NCBI RefSeq assembly: GCF_014522205.1
Contig: NZ_CP046884.1
Span: forward strand, 1,426,001 to 1,490,000
Reading direction: 5' to 3'
DNA length: 64,000 nt
Source of the DNA: Corynebacterium poyangense
GTDB lineage: Bacteria; Actinomycetota; Actinomycetes; Mycobacteriales; Mycobacteriaceae
The notes beneath the pieces are model-generated. The model saw nothing but the letters and a program-made list of their open reading frames with translations, had not been told where the DNA came from and made no database searches. This document shows, one piece after another, positions 46,216 through 56,634 of the stretch (position 1 is the stretch's first letter; the number at the start of each line of letters is the position of its first letter). Made by a program: the position numbers and the translations under genes.

Positions 46216-47688
46216 TTACTCGGCCACCTGGGTAGCGTGTTCAACCTGATACTGCGCTAATTCTTGCGCCATCTCTTGGGGTAAACGCACCTCCATGAGA
46301 GTTCCGTCGGACTGATACTCTTCGCGGAGGACGGTACCTAGCTCATGGATCCGAGATACAATCTCTCCTTTAGTAAAGGGAATGAGCAGAGTTACGTGGG
46401 CGTCGAGTTCATTAAGAAGTAGTTCTATCCGAGCTTCTAATTCTGGAATTCCTTGGCCTGTTTTCGCTGAAACAAATACTGCCTCGTCCAGATGATGTCG
46501 CAATTCTGCCAGGGTCAAGGAATCAGCCTGGTCTATTTTGTTCACGACGATAATCTCCGGGGGCATATCCACGCCAGAGTCTCGAATAACTTCCGCTAGC
46601 ACCCCATTGACCGCCTGAATTTGTTTTAGCGGGAAAGGGTCCGACCCATCAACGACATGCAATACAACATCTGCCTGGGTTACTTCTTCCAGAGTAGATT
46701 TAAAAGCCTCAACTAATTGAGTAGGCAGGTGACGGACAAACCCGACGGTATCGGTCATTACCACTGCCCTACCATCAGCTAGTTCTGCGCGTCGGGTGGT
46801 AGGGTCCAAGGTCGCGAAAAGCGCATTTTCTACCAATACGCCGGCTCCTGTTAGGGCGTTAATGAGTGATGATTTTCCCGCATTGGTGTATCCGGCAATC
46901 GCAATTTTCGGGATTGCTGAGGCCTGCCGTCGAGCGCGTTTCACTTCCCGAGCTGTTTTCATCCCGGCAAGTTCTCGTCGGAGTTTCGCCATGTCAGCAC
47001 GAAGCCTGCGTCGATCAGCCTCAATTTTGGTTTCTCCGGGACCACGTAATCCAACACCGCCATTGCTTCCAGCCCGGCCACCAGCTTGCCGCGAAAGGCT
47101 CCCGCCCCATCCACGCACCCTGGTAATGAGGTATTCCATCTGAGCTAAAGAAACCTGCGCCTTGCCTTCACGTGATTTCGCATGTTGAGCAAATATGTCC
47201 AAAATCAACATTGTTCGATCAATGACTTTGGTGTTCAAGGAATTTTCCAAGGCCACCAATTGACCAGGCGCAAGTTCACCATCGCACACCACGGTGTCAG
47301 CTGAGGTGGCATTGATAATGTCTTTGAGTTCGTTAACTTTCCCAGACCCAATGTAGGTGCCGGGGTCGGGTTTGTCTCGACGCTGATAAAGCATGTCAAT
47401 GACTTCCGCACCGGCGGTTTCAGCAAGAGCAGCTAACTCATCCATTCTCGCTTCTACTTCAGCGACGCTCCCCTCTGTCCACACTCCCACTAAGATGACG
47501 CGCTCCAGGCGAAGTTTTCGGTACTCCACCTCGTAGCCGTCATCTTGTTCCTCGGCGTGAATAGTTGTATCGCGATGCACCCGGCGAAAAGCGTTTCTTT
47601 CGGCAAGATCAAACTCACCGACCGTTGGGCTCATACCATCATCATCAAAGACCTGCTCTAAAAGGTCTTCATGCTCAACGTTGGTCAT
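46216..47688 (-). CDS. hflX: GTPase HflX
   Basis: A 490-residue ribosome-associated GTPase that splits stalled ribosomes. The HflX N-terminal domain has YIGSGKVNEL and a Gly-rich linker (SLSRQAGGRAGSNGGVGLRG-like). The G domain has GYTNAGKSSL (G1), DTVGFVRHLP (G3) and NKID (G4). The start is ATG 47688, because AAGGAG lies 4-5 bp upstream; GTG 47700 would add four residues. It converges with the PTS operon 29 bp away. Confidence 0.92.
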   Translation of the reverse strand: MTNVEHEDLLEQVFDDDGMSPTVGEFDLAERNAFRRVHRDTTIHAEEQDDGYEVEYRKLRLERVILVGVWTEGSVAEVEARMDELAALAETAGAEVIDMLYQRRDKPDPGTYIGSGKVNELKDIINATSADTVVCDGELAPGQLVALENSLNTKVIDRTMLILDIFAQHAKSREGKAQVSLAQMEYLITRVRGWGGSLSRQAGGRAGSNGGVGLRGPGETKIEADRRRLRADMAKLRRELAGMKTAREVKRARRQASAIPKIAIAGYTNAGKSSLINALTGAGVLVENALFATLDPTTRRAELADGRAVVMTDTVGFVRHLPTQLVEAFKSTLEEVTQADVVLHVVDGSDPFPLKQIQAVNGVLAEVIRDSGVDMPPEIIVVNKIDQADSLTLAELRHHLDEAVFVSAKTGQGIPELEARIELLLNELDAHVTLLIPFTKGEIVSRIHELGTVLREEYQSDGTLMEVRLPQEMAQELAQYQVEHATQVAE

Positions 47689-47756
47689 TATCTCCTTCAC
47701 ATAGGATCACTTGGTTCTTGGACATTAGCACATAGTCACGGAGTACAATCAGCCTC

Positions 47757-48509
47757 ATGACTACAGACCTTAAGAGCATTGGACTGGATTTCCCCCGGTG
47801 GCAAGACGCCGTGGAAGCCGCAATTGCTACTGATAAATTGGCTGTCACGGGCGAAGTTCGTGACGGTCAACTCATCCAATATTCCGATGCTTCTGGGGCT
47901 CGTATCATCATCCTCGCGGTAGAGCCATTTGCGACTTTCGCCGGTTTTGAGTCCACAGCCCAGGTTTTTGGTCACCTCTCCATGATTAACGATGTGCTCG
48001 CTCTTGTCGAGATCGTCGACGCTTTTGGCCATAAACTCACCGAAGTCACGCTAAATTTAGCCCAAGGGCCATTATTGGCGGACGCCCCGGCACAACAATG
48101 GCAGCAACTGCATATCGCCGCTCTCGCTGTGGACTATCAACTATATAACTCAGCGGCTGATTACACCTCCGCAACGGGAGAAATATCCACCGCTAAGATT
48201 CACAGCCCCGGCGCTGACATTATTGCTGCTGGTTCCGGCGCAGAAGTCCCTGACGCGTCAGTTGATTTTCTTGGGCGAGTGATCCAATCGGATTACCGAG
48301 TCAATGAGTTAACCGGCCAGCGCTTTATCCACGTGGTCCTCGATAGCGTAGTCAGTCTCGATGTGTGCCTCCCTGATGCTGAATCTTTACCTGCTAAGGA
48401 TTCAATTCTCAGCGGCCGAGGAGTCTTAACTGGTTCAGTAATCATTGCCTCCGGATGTGGTGGCTCAGGTGGCTGCGGATGTGGCCACGGCGGGTGCGGT
48501 GGTCACTAA
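47757..48509 (+). CDS. Conserved corynebacterial protein with Cys/Gly/His-rich tail
   Basis: A 250-residue cytoplasmic-looking protein. The main body is alpha/beta without a motif I know. The last 20 residues hold five Cys and two His in a Gly-rich setting, giving CGCGH and GGCGGH, ending at the C-terminus. Such tails usually bind Zn, Ni or Cu (inference). The gene is divergent from hflX and precedes a small membrane protein by 23 bp. A homologue between hflX and dapF is recalled in C. glutamicum. Confidence 0.75.
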   Translation: MTTDLKSIGLDFPRWQDAVEAAIATDKLAVTGEVRDGQLIQYSDASGARIIILAVEPFATFAGFESTAQVFGHLSMINDVLALVEIVDAFGHKLTEVTLNLAQGPLLADAPAQQWQQLHIAALAVDYQLYNSAADYTSATGEISTAKIHSPGADIIAAGSGAEVPDASVDFLGRVIQSDYRVNELTGQRFIHVVLDSVVSLDVCLPDAESLPAKDSILSGRGVLTGSVIIASGCGGSGGCGCGHGGCGGH

Positions 48510-48532
48510 CCAGGCGAGCGTACTGATATATC

Positions 48533-49051
48533 ATGGGAAACCTCATGCGAATTTCGAAGCTACTAGTTGTCGGGGCACTGATTTTCTGCTGCCTTGTTAT
48601 CGGTAGCTTCCTGCAGATTTCCCTAGTCGCTCTCTTTGTTATCGTACCTGTGGCCTGTCTTGGCTGGCTTGTCTTCCGACAAGACCCAGATACCGCCGAA
48701 AGCGAGTCATTACGGCAATCTATCGCCGCCAGCTCCCAAGATATTCGAGATATTCTCGACGCCTACGACCGATTCTGTTATTCCCCAGACGCTGATAGCC
48801 TGACGGAACGAACCCTCCACTATCCCGCTCTAGCGGATAAAAAATGCCGGATTAAAGAAATCCGGATTTTCCATCAACAAGCAGAACGCTCCCGGCGCTT
48901 TTTGCGTCGCCTAGAAAATCAACTGTCCACCAAATGCACCCTATCTCATCTGGAGCGTCTTTTAGCTTTAACTGACCACCGTTGTCAGGAGCTATCCCAA
49001 GCCTGGCACAAAGCCAAGCAGGTCGCCAAAACTTACGGTGTCAACTATTAA
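48533..49051 (+). CDS. Membrane protein of unknown function
   Basis: A 172-residue protein with two adjoining membrane segments (about 6-25 and 28-46), then a soluble helical region with clusters of charged residues (KKCRIKEIRIFHQQAERSRRF) and several Cys. No known family. It is probably co-transcribed with the Cys-rich-tail gene. Its stop overlaps the convergent dapF stop by 3-4 bp, so the two genes meet end to end. Confidence 0.65.
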   Translation: MGNLMRISKLLVVGALIFCCLVIGSFLQISLVALFVIVPVACLGWLVFRQDPDTAESESLRQSIAASSQDIRDILDAYDRFCYSPDADSLTERTLHYPALADKKCRIKEIRIFHQQAERSRRFLRRLENQLSTKCTLSHLERLLALTDHRCQELSQAWHKAKQVAKTYGVNY

Positions 49052-49941
49052 GACCTCGCCACAATAGGCGCTATTTTTCCCTCGGCAAGAATCACCGACG
49101 GCCCTCTTAATGTAGCGTCATGGGCAGAAATGCTCACTTCCACTCGACCACCAGGGATATGGACCAATATGGTGCCGTGTTGACGCCCGGAGTCCAATAA
49201 CGCAGCTTGTGCTGCAGCTACTGTCCCGGTGCCGCAGGAGAGAGTTTCTCCTACTCCGCGCTCATACACTCTCATATTTACTTCTCCGGACCCGGTTAAG
49301 GGCGTAAGTATCTCCACGTTGACTCCGTGCGGAAAAAACTGCTTGTCCCACTCCGGCGCAGTGCGAAAATCCAGCTGTGAGAGCTGATCCGACGTCAAGT
49401 CCGAGACCACACAAGCAAGGTGCGGGTTCCCCATATCTATTCCCCACCCGGAGTAATGCTGATTATCGAAAATGCAAGAACTTTCCCCCATGATGGCAGG
49501 GGTTCCCATGCTCACGGTGACATCGGCTAAGTAGAGGTCAGCGCTATGCACGTGCACGTTTTTGACACCGGCTCTTGTGCCCACCGGAAAACATGAATTG
49601 AGAGTGAGTTCTCGGCTATATAGCCAGTGAGCAAAAACCCGGACTCCGTTGCCACACATTTCCGCTAGTGAACCATCGGCGTTGCGGTAGTCCATAAACC
49701 AGGTGTCTCGCTCAATACCTTCATCTAGATGTGAGATTTCACCTCGATCAAGCAGAGCGCCAGCACGAATTACCCGAAGTATCCCATCTGCACCGAGCCC
49801 TCGGTGTCGATCGCACAGCCAGGCAACGTGCTGTGCTGTCAACGGATGTTCTCCTTCCGGGTCCGGAATAATAATAAAGTCATTCCCAGTACCGTGCCCT
49901 TTGGCAAAAGTTAACTCGGGTAACTGAAATTCTTCCATCAT
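49048..49941 (-). CDS. dapF: Diaminopimelate epimerase
   Basis: A 297-residue enzyme converting LL- to meso-diaminopimelate for lysine and peptidoglycan. The two catalytic Cys are in MCGNGVRVFAHW and SCGTGTVAAAQA. The N-terminal KGHGTGNDFI and GADGIL substrate loops are present. It starts 8 bp after miaA on the same strand and forms an operon miaA-dapF with the LigB-like gene upstream. Confidence 0.95.
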   Translation of the reverse strand: MMEEFQLPELTFAKGHGTGNDFIIIPDPEGEHPLTAQHVAWLCDRHRGLGADGILRVIRAGALLDRGEISHLDEGIERDTWFMDYRNADGSLAEMCGNGVRVFAHWLYSRELTLNSCFPVGTRAGVKNVHVHSADLYLADVTVSMGTPAIMGESSCIFDNQHYSGWGIDMGNPHLACVVSDLTSDQLSQLDFRTAPEWDKQFFPHGVNVEILTPLTGSGEVNMRVYERGVGETLSCGTGTVAAAQAALLDSGRQHGTILVHIPGGRVEVSISAHDATLRGPSVILAEGKIAPIVARS

Positions 49942-49949
49942 GATTGAAC

Positions 49950-50891
49950 CTAGCTGTCTTCCTGTTCCAATAACTGTTGCACGCCAACCAGCGGATCATT
50001 CTTCGCCTCAACCCAGTGAATCCGTGGATCTCGTTTAAACCACGCGCGCTGGCGTCGGACGTAACGACGGGTTCCACTGATCGTTTTCTCCCGCGCTTCC
50101 TCTTCGCTTAGCTGCCCGTCGAACATATCTAAAACCTGGGCATAACCAATAGCTTGCCCGGCGGTGGAGTCACGAACCAACCCCTTAGTTTGTAAGTGAC
50201 GGACTTCCTCGATCAACCCCCGATCAAACATCCGGTGAGTTCTTGTCTCAATCCGAGGATTAAGCCACTCTGACTCGGCAAACAACCCCACCAATAGAGC
50301 ATTCCACCGTGGTACCGCCCGGCGGTTGGGCTGACTCGCTTTAAAAGGTTTACCTGTTAATTCAATAACCTCAAGTGCCCGTACCGTTCGCCGCGGATCT
50401 TGATCTTCAATGGTGGCGGCAGCCTCAGGATCTCGCTTAGCCAACTCCGCATGAAGTTGGTGAATTCCTACGTCAGCAAGCCTGGATTCCCACTTGGCTC
50501 GAACCTGCGCGTCAGTAGGCGGGAAATCCCACTGATCAATTAAAGATTGCACATAGAGCATGGAACCACCCACAATGATAGGAACTCTCCCCCGTGCTTG
50601 GATAGCTTCCACATCTGCGGCGGCGTCGTGCTGGTAGCGAGCTACTGAGGCGGTGCACGTTACCGGAATAACATCCAATTGGTGATGAGGAATTCCCGCT
50701 CGCTCCTCTACGGTGAGTTTGGCTGTTCCAATATCCATTCCTTGATATAGCTGCATCGAATCAGCATTTACAATTTCCCCATCTAAGAGGTGGGCCAAAG
50801 CAATGGAGAGAGCAGATTTACCCACAGCGGTGGGACCTATTATGGCAATGGGCCGCGGCGGTGGAGAGATCCTTGACATGCTGTTACACAT
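49950..50891 (-). CDS. miaA: tRNA dimethylallyltransferase
   Basis: A 313-residue enzyme that adds dimethylallyl to A37 of tRNAs reading UNN codons. The P-loop [11 protein letters not shown] is at about 19-29; [15 protein letters not shown] and DFPPT-type segments are conserved, as is the zinc-knuckle-less C-terminus ending in [14 protein letters not shown]. The start overlaps the upstream gene by 8 bp. MiaB, which thiolates the same base, is encoded at 55-56 kb. Confidence 0.95.
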   Translation of the reverse strand: MCNSMSRISPPPRPIAIIGPTAVGKSALSIALAHLLDGEIVNADSMQLYQGMDIGTAKLTVEERAGIPHHQLDVIPVTCTASVARYQHDAAADVEAIQARGRVPIIVGGSMLYVQSLIDQWDFPPTDAQVRAKWESRLADVGIHQLHAELAKRDPEAAATIEDQDPRRTVRALEVIELTGKPFKASQPNRRAVPRWNALLVGLFAESEWLNPRIETRTHRMFDRGLIEEVRHLQTKGLVRDSTAGQAIGYAQVLDMFDGQLSEEEAREKTISGTRRYVRRQRAWFKRDPRIHWVEAKNDPLVGVQQLLEQEDS

Positions 50892-51519
50892 TACCTTCTG
50901 GGATTTCCCACGCTCCTAGATATCGCCCAACTCCAGTAGATGTATCTGCCGCTAGGAGTTGAGATTTTGTGGGGCGAATATCCGCTAATTCCAGCCACAG
51001 ATCCGGTTCAATCACCCCCGCAGCTTTAAGCTCTTGCGCCGTGGTTGTGGGCACCTGGGTGGGATCAGACACCACCATTTGGCACCAGCGGTCTGCCCAT
51101 GAGGACTCAGAAAGCATCGCCAAGGGAGCCCGAGGCGTTAAACCCGCAGAACCGTCCACTGCCACCAAGGTAAGAGCGTTAGGGTCCAGTGGCCGAAGAT
51201 GGGAACGAGAAGCAGAAACCCGTTGTTCGGCTAGGGGACCCAAAAATATTCTCTGGATAATTTCAGCCAGATAATGCCCATCTTCTGCCTCTGGTGTTCC
51301 TGGCATCGCACCCCAGGCCCGTAGGCTACCCTTATGTCGGGTGTACCAACGCGAATCTCGGGATCCCACCAGATGGATTAGACGTTTAGGGAAAGCTCGA
51401 TGCTCTTCTCTAAGACAGTCCTCTAATGCTCGTGCAAGTTGTTGACCAGCGGCATCTGCCGGAGCGAGCTGAGCTATAAGTGCTGGACTTCCGGGCATAA
51501 TTATCAGATTTCGATGCAC
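50884..51519 (-). CDS. LigB-like conserved protein (class III extradiol dioxygenase fold)
   Basis: About 211 residues. The conserved part begins at [18 protein letters not shown], like the actinobacterial PGAP/PGSP proteins with a LigB-like fold encoded next to miaA/dapF (Rv2728c type, recalled). The frame is open far upstream (to 51933), but that stretch overlaps the divergent DUF349 gene and is not protein-like. GTG 51519 is my choice; GTG 51606 and ATG 51498 are alternatives. No metal-ligand set is clear. Function unknown. Confidence 0.65.
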   Translation of the reverse strand: MHRNLIIMPGSPALIAQLAPADAAGQQLARALEDCLREEHRAFPKRLIHLVGSRDSRWYTRHKGSLRAWGAMPGTPEAEDGHYLAEIIQRIFLGPLAEQRVSASRSHLRPLDPNALTLVAVDGSAGLTPRAPLAMLSESSWADRWCQMVVSDPTQVPTTTAQELKAAGVIEPDLWLELADIRPTKSQLLAADTSTGVGRYLGAWEIPEGNV

Positions 51520-51648
51520 GTTTACCAGACTACTGGTCAATTCAGGCACCACTTCGCTGACATAAGGATTGAAAGGCGGTATGTTGAATCTGACGACGTT
51601 AGGCACCGTAATGCACGGTACGCATCCCCAATGAGCGAGGAGAAGATT

Positions 51649-53031
51649 ATGACTGAGAACCCTACCCCTACCCCTGGTTCCCCCGCTGGAGATTCCTCGC
51701 TGAGTACCCCTACGCCTAAACCCGGTCCCCGTCCCGGCGCCCCGAAACCGGGTTCTCGTCCCTCTGCCCCAGCGGCGATGCGGACCCCGGCACCTCTTCC
51801 TCATCAGCCCCAGAATGACCCGCGGAAATGGGGGCGGATTGATGAAGATGGGACAGTCTATCTCAAAACTGCTCAGGGGGAACGCGTTATCGGCTCGTGG
51901 CAAGCCGGTACCCCTGAAGAAGGAATTGCCCACTATGGTAAGCGTTTCGATGACTTAGCCACGGAAGTGGAGTTGTTGGAATCTCGCTTACATGCTCATC
52001 CAGAAGAAGCCCTCAGTATCCAGCACACCGCGGCAGAACTCCAGGAAACCTTGGATGACCAGGCTGTTTTAGGCGACGTCGAAGGGCTGCGACAACGCTT
52101 GAGCGATATCAAAGATCACTCAGATCAGGCCAATGAACAAGTCCAGAAGAATCGCGAAGAGCGCCGCCTTAATGCGATAGCTCGTAAGGAAAAACTGGCG
52201 GCCGAAGCAGAGCAGCTGGCTGCGGATTCAACGGATTGGAAGGCTGCCGGTGACCGGATCCGCGCAATTTTAGAGGAGTGGCGTTCTATCCGGGGAATTG
52301 ATCGGAAGACCGATGACGCCTTGTGGAAGCGTTACTCTAAAGCACGTGATTCTTTTAATCGGCGACGTGGTTCCCACTTTGCCGAGTTGGATCGGAACCG
52401 GGCACAAGCACGTCGCACTAAAGAAGAATTAGTGGAACGAGCACGCGCCTTGCAAGATTCCCAAGACTGGAATGCCACTGCTAAGGCATATCGAGATCTC
52501 ATGGATGAGTGGAAAGCTGCCGGACGAGCACCACGCGAGATCGATGATAAATTGTGGGCTGAATTCCGTGCCGCCCAAGACCACTTTTTTGGTGCGCGCA
52601 ACGCCGTAAATCAACAACGTGACCGAGAATTTGCTCATAATGCCGAGTTGAAAGAAGCGCTGTTAGCGGAGTACGAGCCTCAGATCCAGCCAGATCACGA
52701 TCTTGAAGGTGCGCGAGCTAAGTTGCGTGAGCTTCAAGAAAAGTGGGAAGAGATTGGCTACGTGCCACGACATCGAATCCGTGAATTTGAGAACCGAATT
52801 CGTGATATTGAGCACCGTGTTTCTGATGCTGCCGCAGCGCAATGGCGACGCACTGATCCTGAGGCTCAAGCTCGCGCCGCCCAATTTAGCGCACGAGTCA
52901 CTGAGCTCCAGCACCAAGCAGAAGCAGCCGAGGCTAAGGGCGATGTGCGAAAAGCAGCACAACTTCGGGAACAAGCGGAACAGTGGGCCCAGTGGGCAAA
53001 AACTGCGGAACAAGCCGTTGAGGATCGTTAA
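51649..53031 (+). CDS. DUF349 domain protein
   Basis: A 460-residue protein. A Pro-rich disordered N-terminus (about 1-50) is followed by repeated DUF349 units, each with a W-K-x-A-G-x-x-P/R pattern (DWKAAGDRIRAILEEW, EWKAAGRAPREIDDKLW, KWEEIGYVPRHRI), with long coiled-coil helices. DUF349 proteins are widespread and not well understood. The start is ATG 51649 with GAGGAGAAG upstream; the frame is open further. The next gene overlaps its stop by one base. Confidence 0.82.
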   Translation: MTENPTPTPGSPAGDSSLSTPTPKPGPRPGAPKPGSRPSAPAAMRTPAPLPHQPQNDPRKWGRIDEDGTVYLKTAQGERVIGSWQAGTPEEGIAHYGKRFDDLATEVELLESRLHAHPEEALSIQHTAAELQETLDDQAVLGDVEGLRQRLSDIKDHSDQANEQVQKNREERRLNAIARKEKLAAEAEQLAADSTDWKAAGDRIRAILEEWRSIRGIDRKTDDALWKRYSKARDSFNRRRGSHFAELDRNRAQARRTKEELVERARALQDSQDWNATAKAYRDLMDEWKAAGRAPREIDDKLWAEFRAAQDHFFGARNAVNQQRDREFAHNAELKEALLAEYEPQIQPDHDLEGARAKLRELQEKWEEIGYVPRHRIREFENRIRDIEHRVSDAAAAQWRRTDPEAQARAAQFSARVTELQHQAEAAEAKGDVRKAAQLREQAEQWAQWAKTAEQAVEDR

Positions 53032-54191
53032 TGGTCTGGTGTCAAGTGAGTCCGCCACAGGACTACACCTCACCCACCACGGTCGTTATCAACAGAGTCT
53101 TAATGGCTAATCTGGAAATCCAGGAAACTACTGGGCACACCGAGCAATGCACCACTGTGGAAGCATTCTTAGCGGCCCTTCAACCCAGTCCAGAGCACCG
53201 CAATTATTTCTTCGCCGACGTCCACCCCGATCCAGAGTCTCCCATTAACTTTTCGCAACTTCCCCAGGGAGAATTTGGTCTACCTCTCATTCCGGCAACA
53301 GGACCAGAAAGCGACAATCTTCTTACTGCGGATTATCATGCCTTCCTTCTCTGTGGAGTCTCAGTACAGGCGTACCCAGATCAACTCAGCGCCAGCCTCG
53401 TCGTGGACGCCAATTATCTTCCGGCACCTGCAACCTTGGCAGAAGACGTCCCAGGCGCTACCTATGATCTGGTTCATTCCATGATCGATCTGGCCGAGAC
53501 AATAGCTCGAAATCTAGGCCGTTCACAGGTCACTAGCTGGTGTTACTTGGGAAATGGTGATAATCCTTTTGCTAATTTTTGGTCTCGAGCATGGTCAGAC
53601 CACGGCTATATCGTCGCCCACCGTGAAGACCAGTATCTAGTGGAGATGTCAGAAAATAGCAGCGAACTTGTTAGTCCAGCCGACCTAGCCGGTATCAAGG
53701 TTCATTGCTATGACGAAGCCGGATGCCCGGATTATCTCCTGCCGGCACTATGCCAACTCTTGGATATCGCCGAGCGGGATATTCCGGCCGGGGATCTGGG
53801 ACTTTCAGACACCGCGTGGACGTCTGATCGGGTTCGCTCGGAAGAAAAAAGCGCTCAGGATGGCAATTATCGAAGCATTAACGTGTTACTTACTAATGAG
53901 CAGAACCAGCCCGTAGCTCTGAGTCAGATTTCCCAACACCACTCGGATATGCCAGAGGTAGCGAGTCAAGTCTTGACGGTGGTGATGCCTGAATGGCGTC
54001 GTAACGGGATAGGCACCGCGGTGAAAAGAATCGCCTGGCATCAGGTGCGGGAACTGTGGCCGCAGGTAAGGAGTATCGGCACCTCAATGGCGCCAGATAA
54101 TTCCGGAATGCTGGCGATTAATAACGGCCTTGGTATGACCAGGGTTTCCCGATCCTGCTGCTGGATGAAAGATCTTAAGGCCGTCTCATAA
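53031..54191 (+). CDS. GNAT-family N-acetyltransferase
   Basis: A 386-residue protein with two GNAT-like halves. The C-terminal acetyl-CoA site has VVMPEWRRNGIGTAVKRIAW (Arg-x-x-Gly-x-Gly) at about 327-346. ATG 53031 overlaps the preceding stop and has GAGG 7 bp upstream; ATG 53103 would remove a poorly conserved 24-residue start. The N-terminal half holds no clear second CoA motif. The substrate is unknown. It resembles mycothiol-synthase-like double GNAT proteins only in overall layout. Confidence 0.75.
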   Translation: MVWCQVSPPQDYTSPTTVVINRVLMANLEIQETTGHTEQCTTVEAFLAALQPSPEHRNYFFADVHPDPESPINFSQLPQGEFGLPLIPATGPESDNLLTADYHAFLLCGVSVQAYPDQLSASLVVDANYLPAPATLAEDVPGATYDLVHSMIDLAETIARNLGRSQVTSWCYLGNGDNPFANFWSRAWSDHGYIVAHREDQYLVEMSENSSELVSPADLAGIKVHCYDEAGCPDYLLPALCQLLDIAERDIPAGDLGLSDTAWTSDRVRSEEKSAQDGNYRSINVLLTNEQNQPVALSQISQHHSDMPEVASQVLTVVMPEWRRNGIGTAVKRIAWHQVRELWPQVRSIGTSMAPDNSGMLAINNGLGMTRVSRSCCWMKDLKAVS

Positions 54192-54246
54192 TCCTAAGAA
54201 CTCCAGGCCCAGAGGAGAGATTAGGAGCTCACCTCGATACTAGATA

Positions 54247-54909
54247 CTAGTGATGTTGATGTCTCCGGTGTGCCTGGGCGCGACGATCATCCACTAAGAG
54301 CGGATTAGTTTCCCACTCCTGTTGAGCGCGGCTTTTTAGCTCTTCTCGTTGATTCAGTGCAACATAATCCGGGACATCATGATCGCGGCGCTGCTGAGCC
54401 AGCTTCAACTGTTCAGGATCACGCTTAAGGATAATCATGCTGAAAACGACGGTGGCTGCAATAACCGGGAGAATACTGAGATACATTCCCCACGACGCAT
54501 GTCCAGATGGACTTCCCTCTGTGGTCTGACGAAGCCATAAAGCCAAAACGACATAGAATGTTCCGACGCAGCTAAACATCCATGCGATCCAGGAAAAAAT
54601 CGTTTTTCGGAACAGCAACAGCAAGCCGTTAAACACACCGGGGCCTAGGGTGATGAGGTAGATATAGACGTATTCGGTGATTCGGATTTCACCGCTTCGG
54701 GCTTTGTCGGTGAGCAATAAGACATCTATCCCTTTGATGCCAGTGGAGGTGAAAGGGAGAAAGAGACTGATTAGCCAGAGCAGAAAAATCGCGCCAAGAA
54801 TCCATATTTTGGGGCCAAGATTCATTGACTGAGCAGCTTTATATTCTTTGGCTTTGAGGTCTTCTTTCAGTTGAAAAGCCTCTTCGGCTTTGTCCCACTG
54901 ATCGCTCAT
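54247..54909 (-). CDS. Membrane protein with charged C-terminus, miaB neighbour
   Basis: A 220-residue protein with a charged N-terminal helix (about 1-30), four membrane segments (about 33-52, 73-100, 105-125 and 140-160) and a soluble tail ending in a His/Arg-rich HRRHQHH. Homologues next to miaB are common in Corynebacteriales (Rv2732c type, recalled). Function unknown. It lies 25 bp downstream of miaB on the same strand. The His-rich tail could bind metal, but it is short. Confidence 0.68.
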   Translation of the reverse strand: MSDQWDKAEEAFQLKEDLKAKEYKAAQSMNLGPKIWILGAIFLLWLISLFLPFTSTGIKGIDVLLLTDKARSGEIRITEYVYIYLITLGPGVFNGLLLLFRKTIFSWIAWMFSCVGTFYVVLALWLRQTTEGSPSGHASWGMYLSILPVIAATVVFSMIILKRDPEQLKLAQQRRDHDVPDYVALNQREELKSRAQQEWETNPLLVDDRRAQAHRRHQHH

Positions 54910-54934
54910 CGAAAATCCTTTATTTATTTGGGTA

Positions 54935-56461
54935 TTACAGTCCGCGTATCTGCGGCAAACCCAACCCTACGCCCACTGGAGCTGTTGTGGGAACTTTGCC
55001 GGCTTCGCTCATATCGCCAGCTTTTGTTCGACGATGAGACAGCACACCGGCGTCTGCGATAAGGAAGTGCGGAGCCGAGCCGGTTACCTCTACGTCAACC
55101 ACGTCACCTGGGCGAATGTCTCCATCCACGGCGTTCGGTGTAGCTGCATGAGGCTGAAAGTGCACCAGTCGTCCGTCACGAGCCCGGCCAGTCATACGGT
55201 GCGTCTTATTGTTCTTGCGCCCCCCTCCTGCTTGGACAAGAAGCTCGACACGTCGCCCAATAAATGCCCGATTTTCCTCGGCGCAAATTCGCTCCTGGAC
55301 AGCTATTAAACGCTCATAGCGGTCCTGAACGACGTCCTTAGGGATTTGGTTATCCATCTCCCCCGCCGGGGTGCCCGGACGAATAGAATATTGGAACGTA
55401 TAAGCAGAACTAAATCTCGCTTCTTCGAGCACATTTAGGGTAGCTTGAAAATCTTCCTCAGTCTCCCCTGGAAAACCAACAATAATGTCGGTGGTTATTG
55501 CTGCCTCGGGAATCTTTTCCCGGACCTCTTCCACAATTCTCAAGAATTTCTTGGTGCGATAGCTGCGTCGCATATCTTTTAAGACACGGTCAGAACCAGA
55601 TTGCAAAGGCATATGCAACTGGGGACACACATTAGGGGTTTCTGCCATGGCGTCAATAACATCGGAGGTGAATTCCGCCGGATGAGGACTAGTGAATCGC
55701 ACGCGCTCTAGTCCTTCAATGTCACCGCATGCTCGTAGTAAACGGGAAAAAGCAGAACGATCGCGTGGTAGATCAGGGTCTGCGAAGTTGACGCCATAGG
55801 CATTGACGTTTTGCCCCAGGAGAGTTACTTCGCTGACACCTTGGTCAACCAGGGCCTGAACCTCCGCCAGGATATCTCCAGGGCGCCGGTCTACTTCTTT
55901 ACCCCGGAGGGAAGGGACAATACAAAAAGTGCAGGTGTTATTGCAGCCGACGGAAATGGACACCCAGCCCGAATATGCGGAATCACGTTTTGCCGGGAGG
56001 ACTGAAGGAAATTGTTCAAGAGATTCGACGATTTCCACTTCAGCCTTGTGGTTGTGCCGGGCTCGTTCCAGCAAAGCAGGTAGGGAACCAAGATTGTGGG
56101 TCCCGAATACTACATCCACCCAAGGAGCTTTTTTGATGACGACGTCTCGATCCTTTTGCGCTAGGCAGCCGCCCACCGCGATTTGCATCCCTGGATGATT
56201 ATCTTTGGTGGCTTTCAACAGGCCCAACGTACCGTACAGCCGAGAATCCGCGTTTTCGCGCACCGCGCAGGTATTAAACACAACGAGGTCTGGTTCATCC
56301 CCCTCACGCACGGGGGAATAACCGGCATCTTCCAACAGCCCGGACAAACGCTCCGAGTCATGAACATTCATCTGACAGCCAAAAGTGCGTACTTCATAGG
56401 TCCGTCCGGCGTTGTTAAGAACAGCAGAATTTTCTTTTTCTGGGCTGAATTGAGTTGTCAC
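54935..56461 (-). CDS. miaB: tRNA-2-methylthio-N6-dimethylallyladenosine synthase
   Basis: A 508-residue radical-SAM methylthiotransferase acting on i6A37 tRNA made by MiaA. The N-terminal UPF0004 domain has [13 protein letters not shown]; the auxiliary cluster Cys residues are in FGCQM, NTCAVRE and GGCLAQ. The radical-SAM cluster is in [12 protein letters not shown] (Cys-x3-Cys-x2-Cys). The C-terminal TRAM domain starts near VELLVQ. Full family length. Confidence 0.95.
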   Translation of the reverse strand: MTTQFSPEKENSAVLNNAGRTYEVRTFGCQMNVHDSERLSGLLEDAGYSPVREGDEPDLVVFNTCAVRENADSRLYGTLGLLKATKDNHPGMQIAVGGCLAQKDRDVVIKKAPWVDVVFGTHNLGSLPALLERARHNHKAEVEIVESLEQFPSVLPAKRDSAYSGWVSISVGCNNTCTFCIVPSLRGKEVDRRPGDILAEVQALVDQGVSEVTLLGQNVNAYGVNFADPDLPRDRSAFSRLLRACGDIEGLERVRFTSPHPAEFTSDVIDAMAETPNVCPQLHMPLQSGSDRVLKDMRRSYRTKKFLRIVEEVREKIPEAAITTDIIVGFPGETEEDFQATLNVLEEARFSSAYTFQYSIRPGTPAGEMDNQIPKDVVQDRYERLIAVQERICAEENRAFIGRRVELLVQAGGGRKNNKTHRMTGRARDGRLVHFQPHAATPNAVDGDIRPGDVVDVEVTGSAPHFLIADAGVLSHRRTKAGDMSEAGKVPTTAPVGVGLGLPQIRGL

Positions 56462-56634
56462 GAAGCAATATTGTAGCTAGCTACCGGCACGCGACAAACT
56501 TCCTTCTCCACCCCCTTTAGGGAGAGGGTTTTGCCACTACATCACAGCTACACCCACGTGATTCACCCCACAAAAGGGGTAGATCAGATAGCTGAAGCAC
56601 TAGAAGTTGTCACATTTACTTTATGCTGTGTCCT
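56462..56634 (+). promoter_or_regulatory. miaB-gluA divergent control region
   Basis: 173 bp. TATGCT at 56622-56627 ends 7 bp before ATG 56635, so gluA is probably leaderless or nearly so. CACCCCC.. and ..GGGGT stretches around 56510-56580 can pair weakly. No clear operator. Confidence 0.5.

Noticed and set aside
51520..51933. N-terminal extension of the LigB-like gene by 138 codons
   Set aside because: The extension is antisense to the DUF349 gene start, is Arg/Gly-rich and not protein-like.
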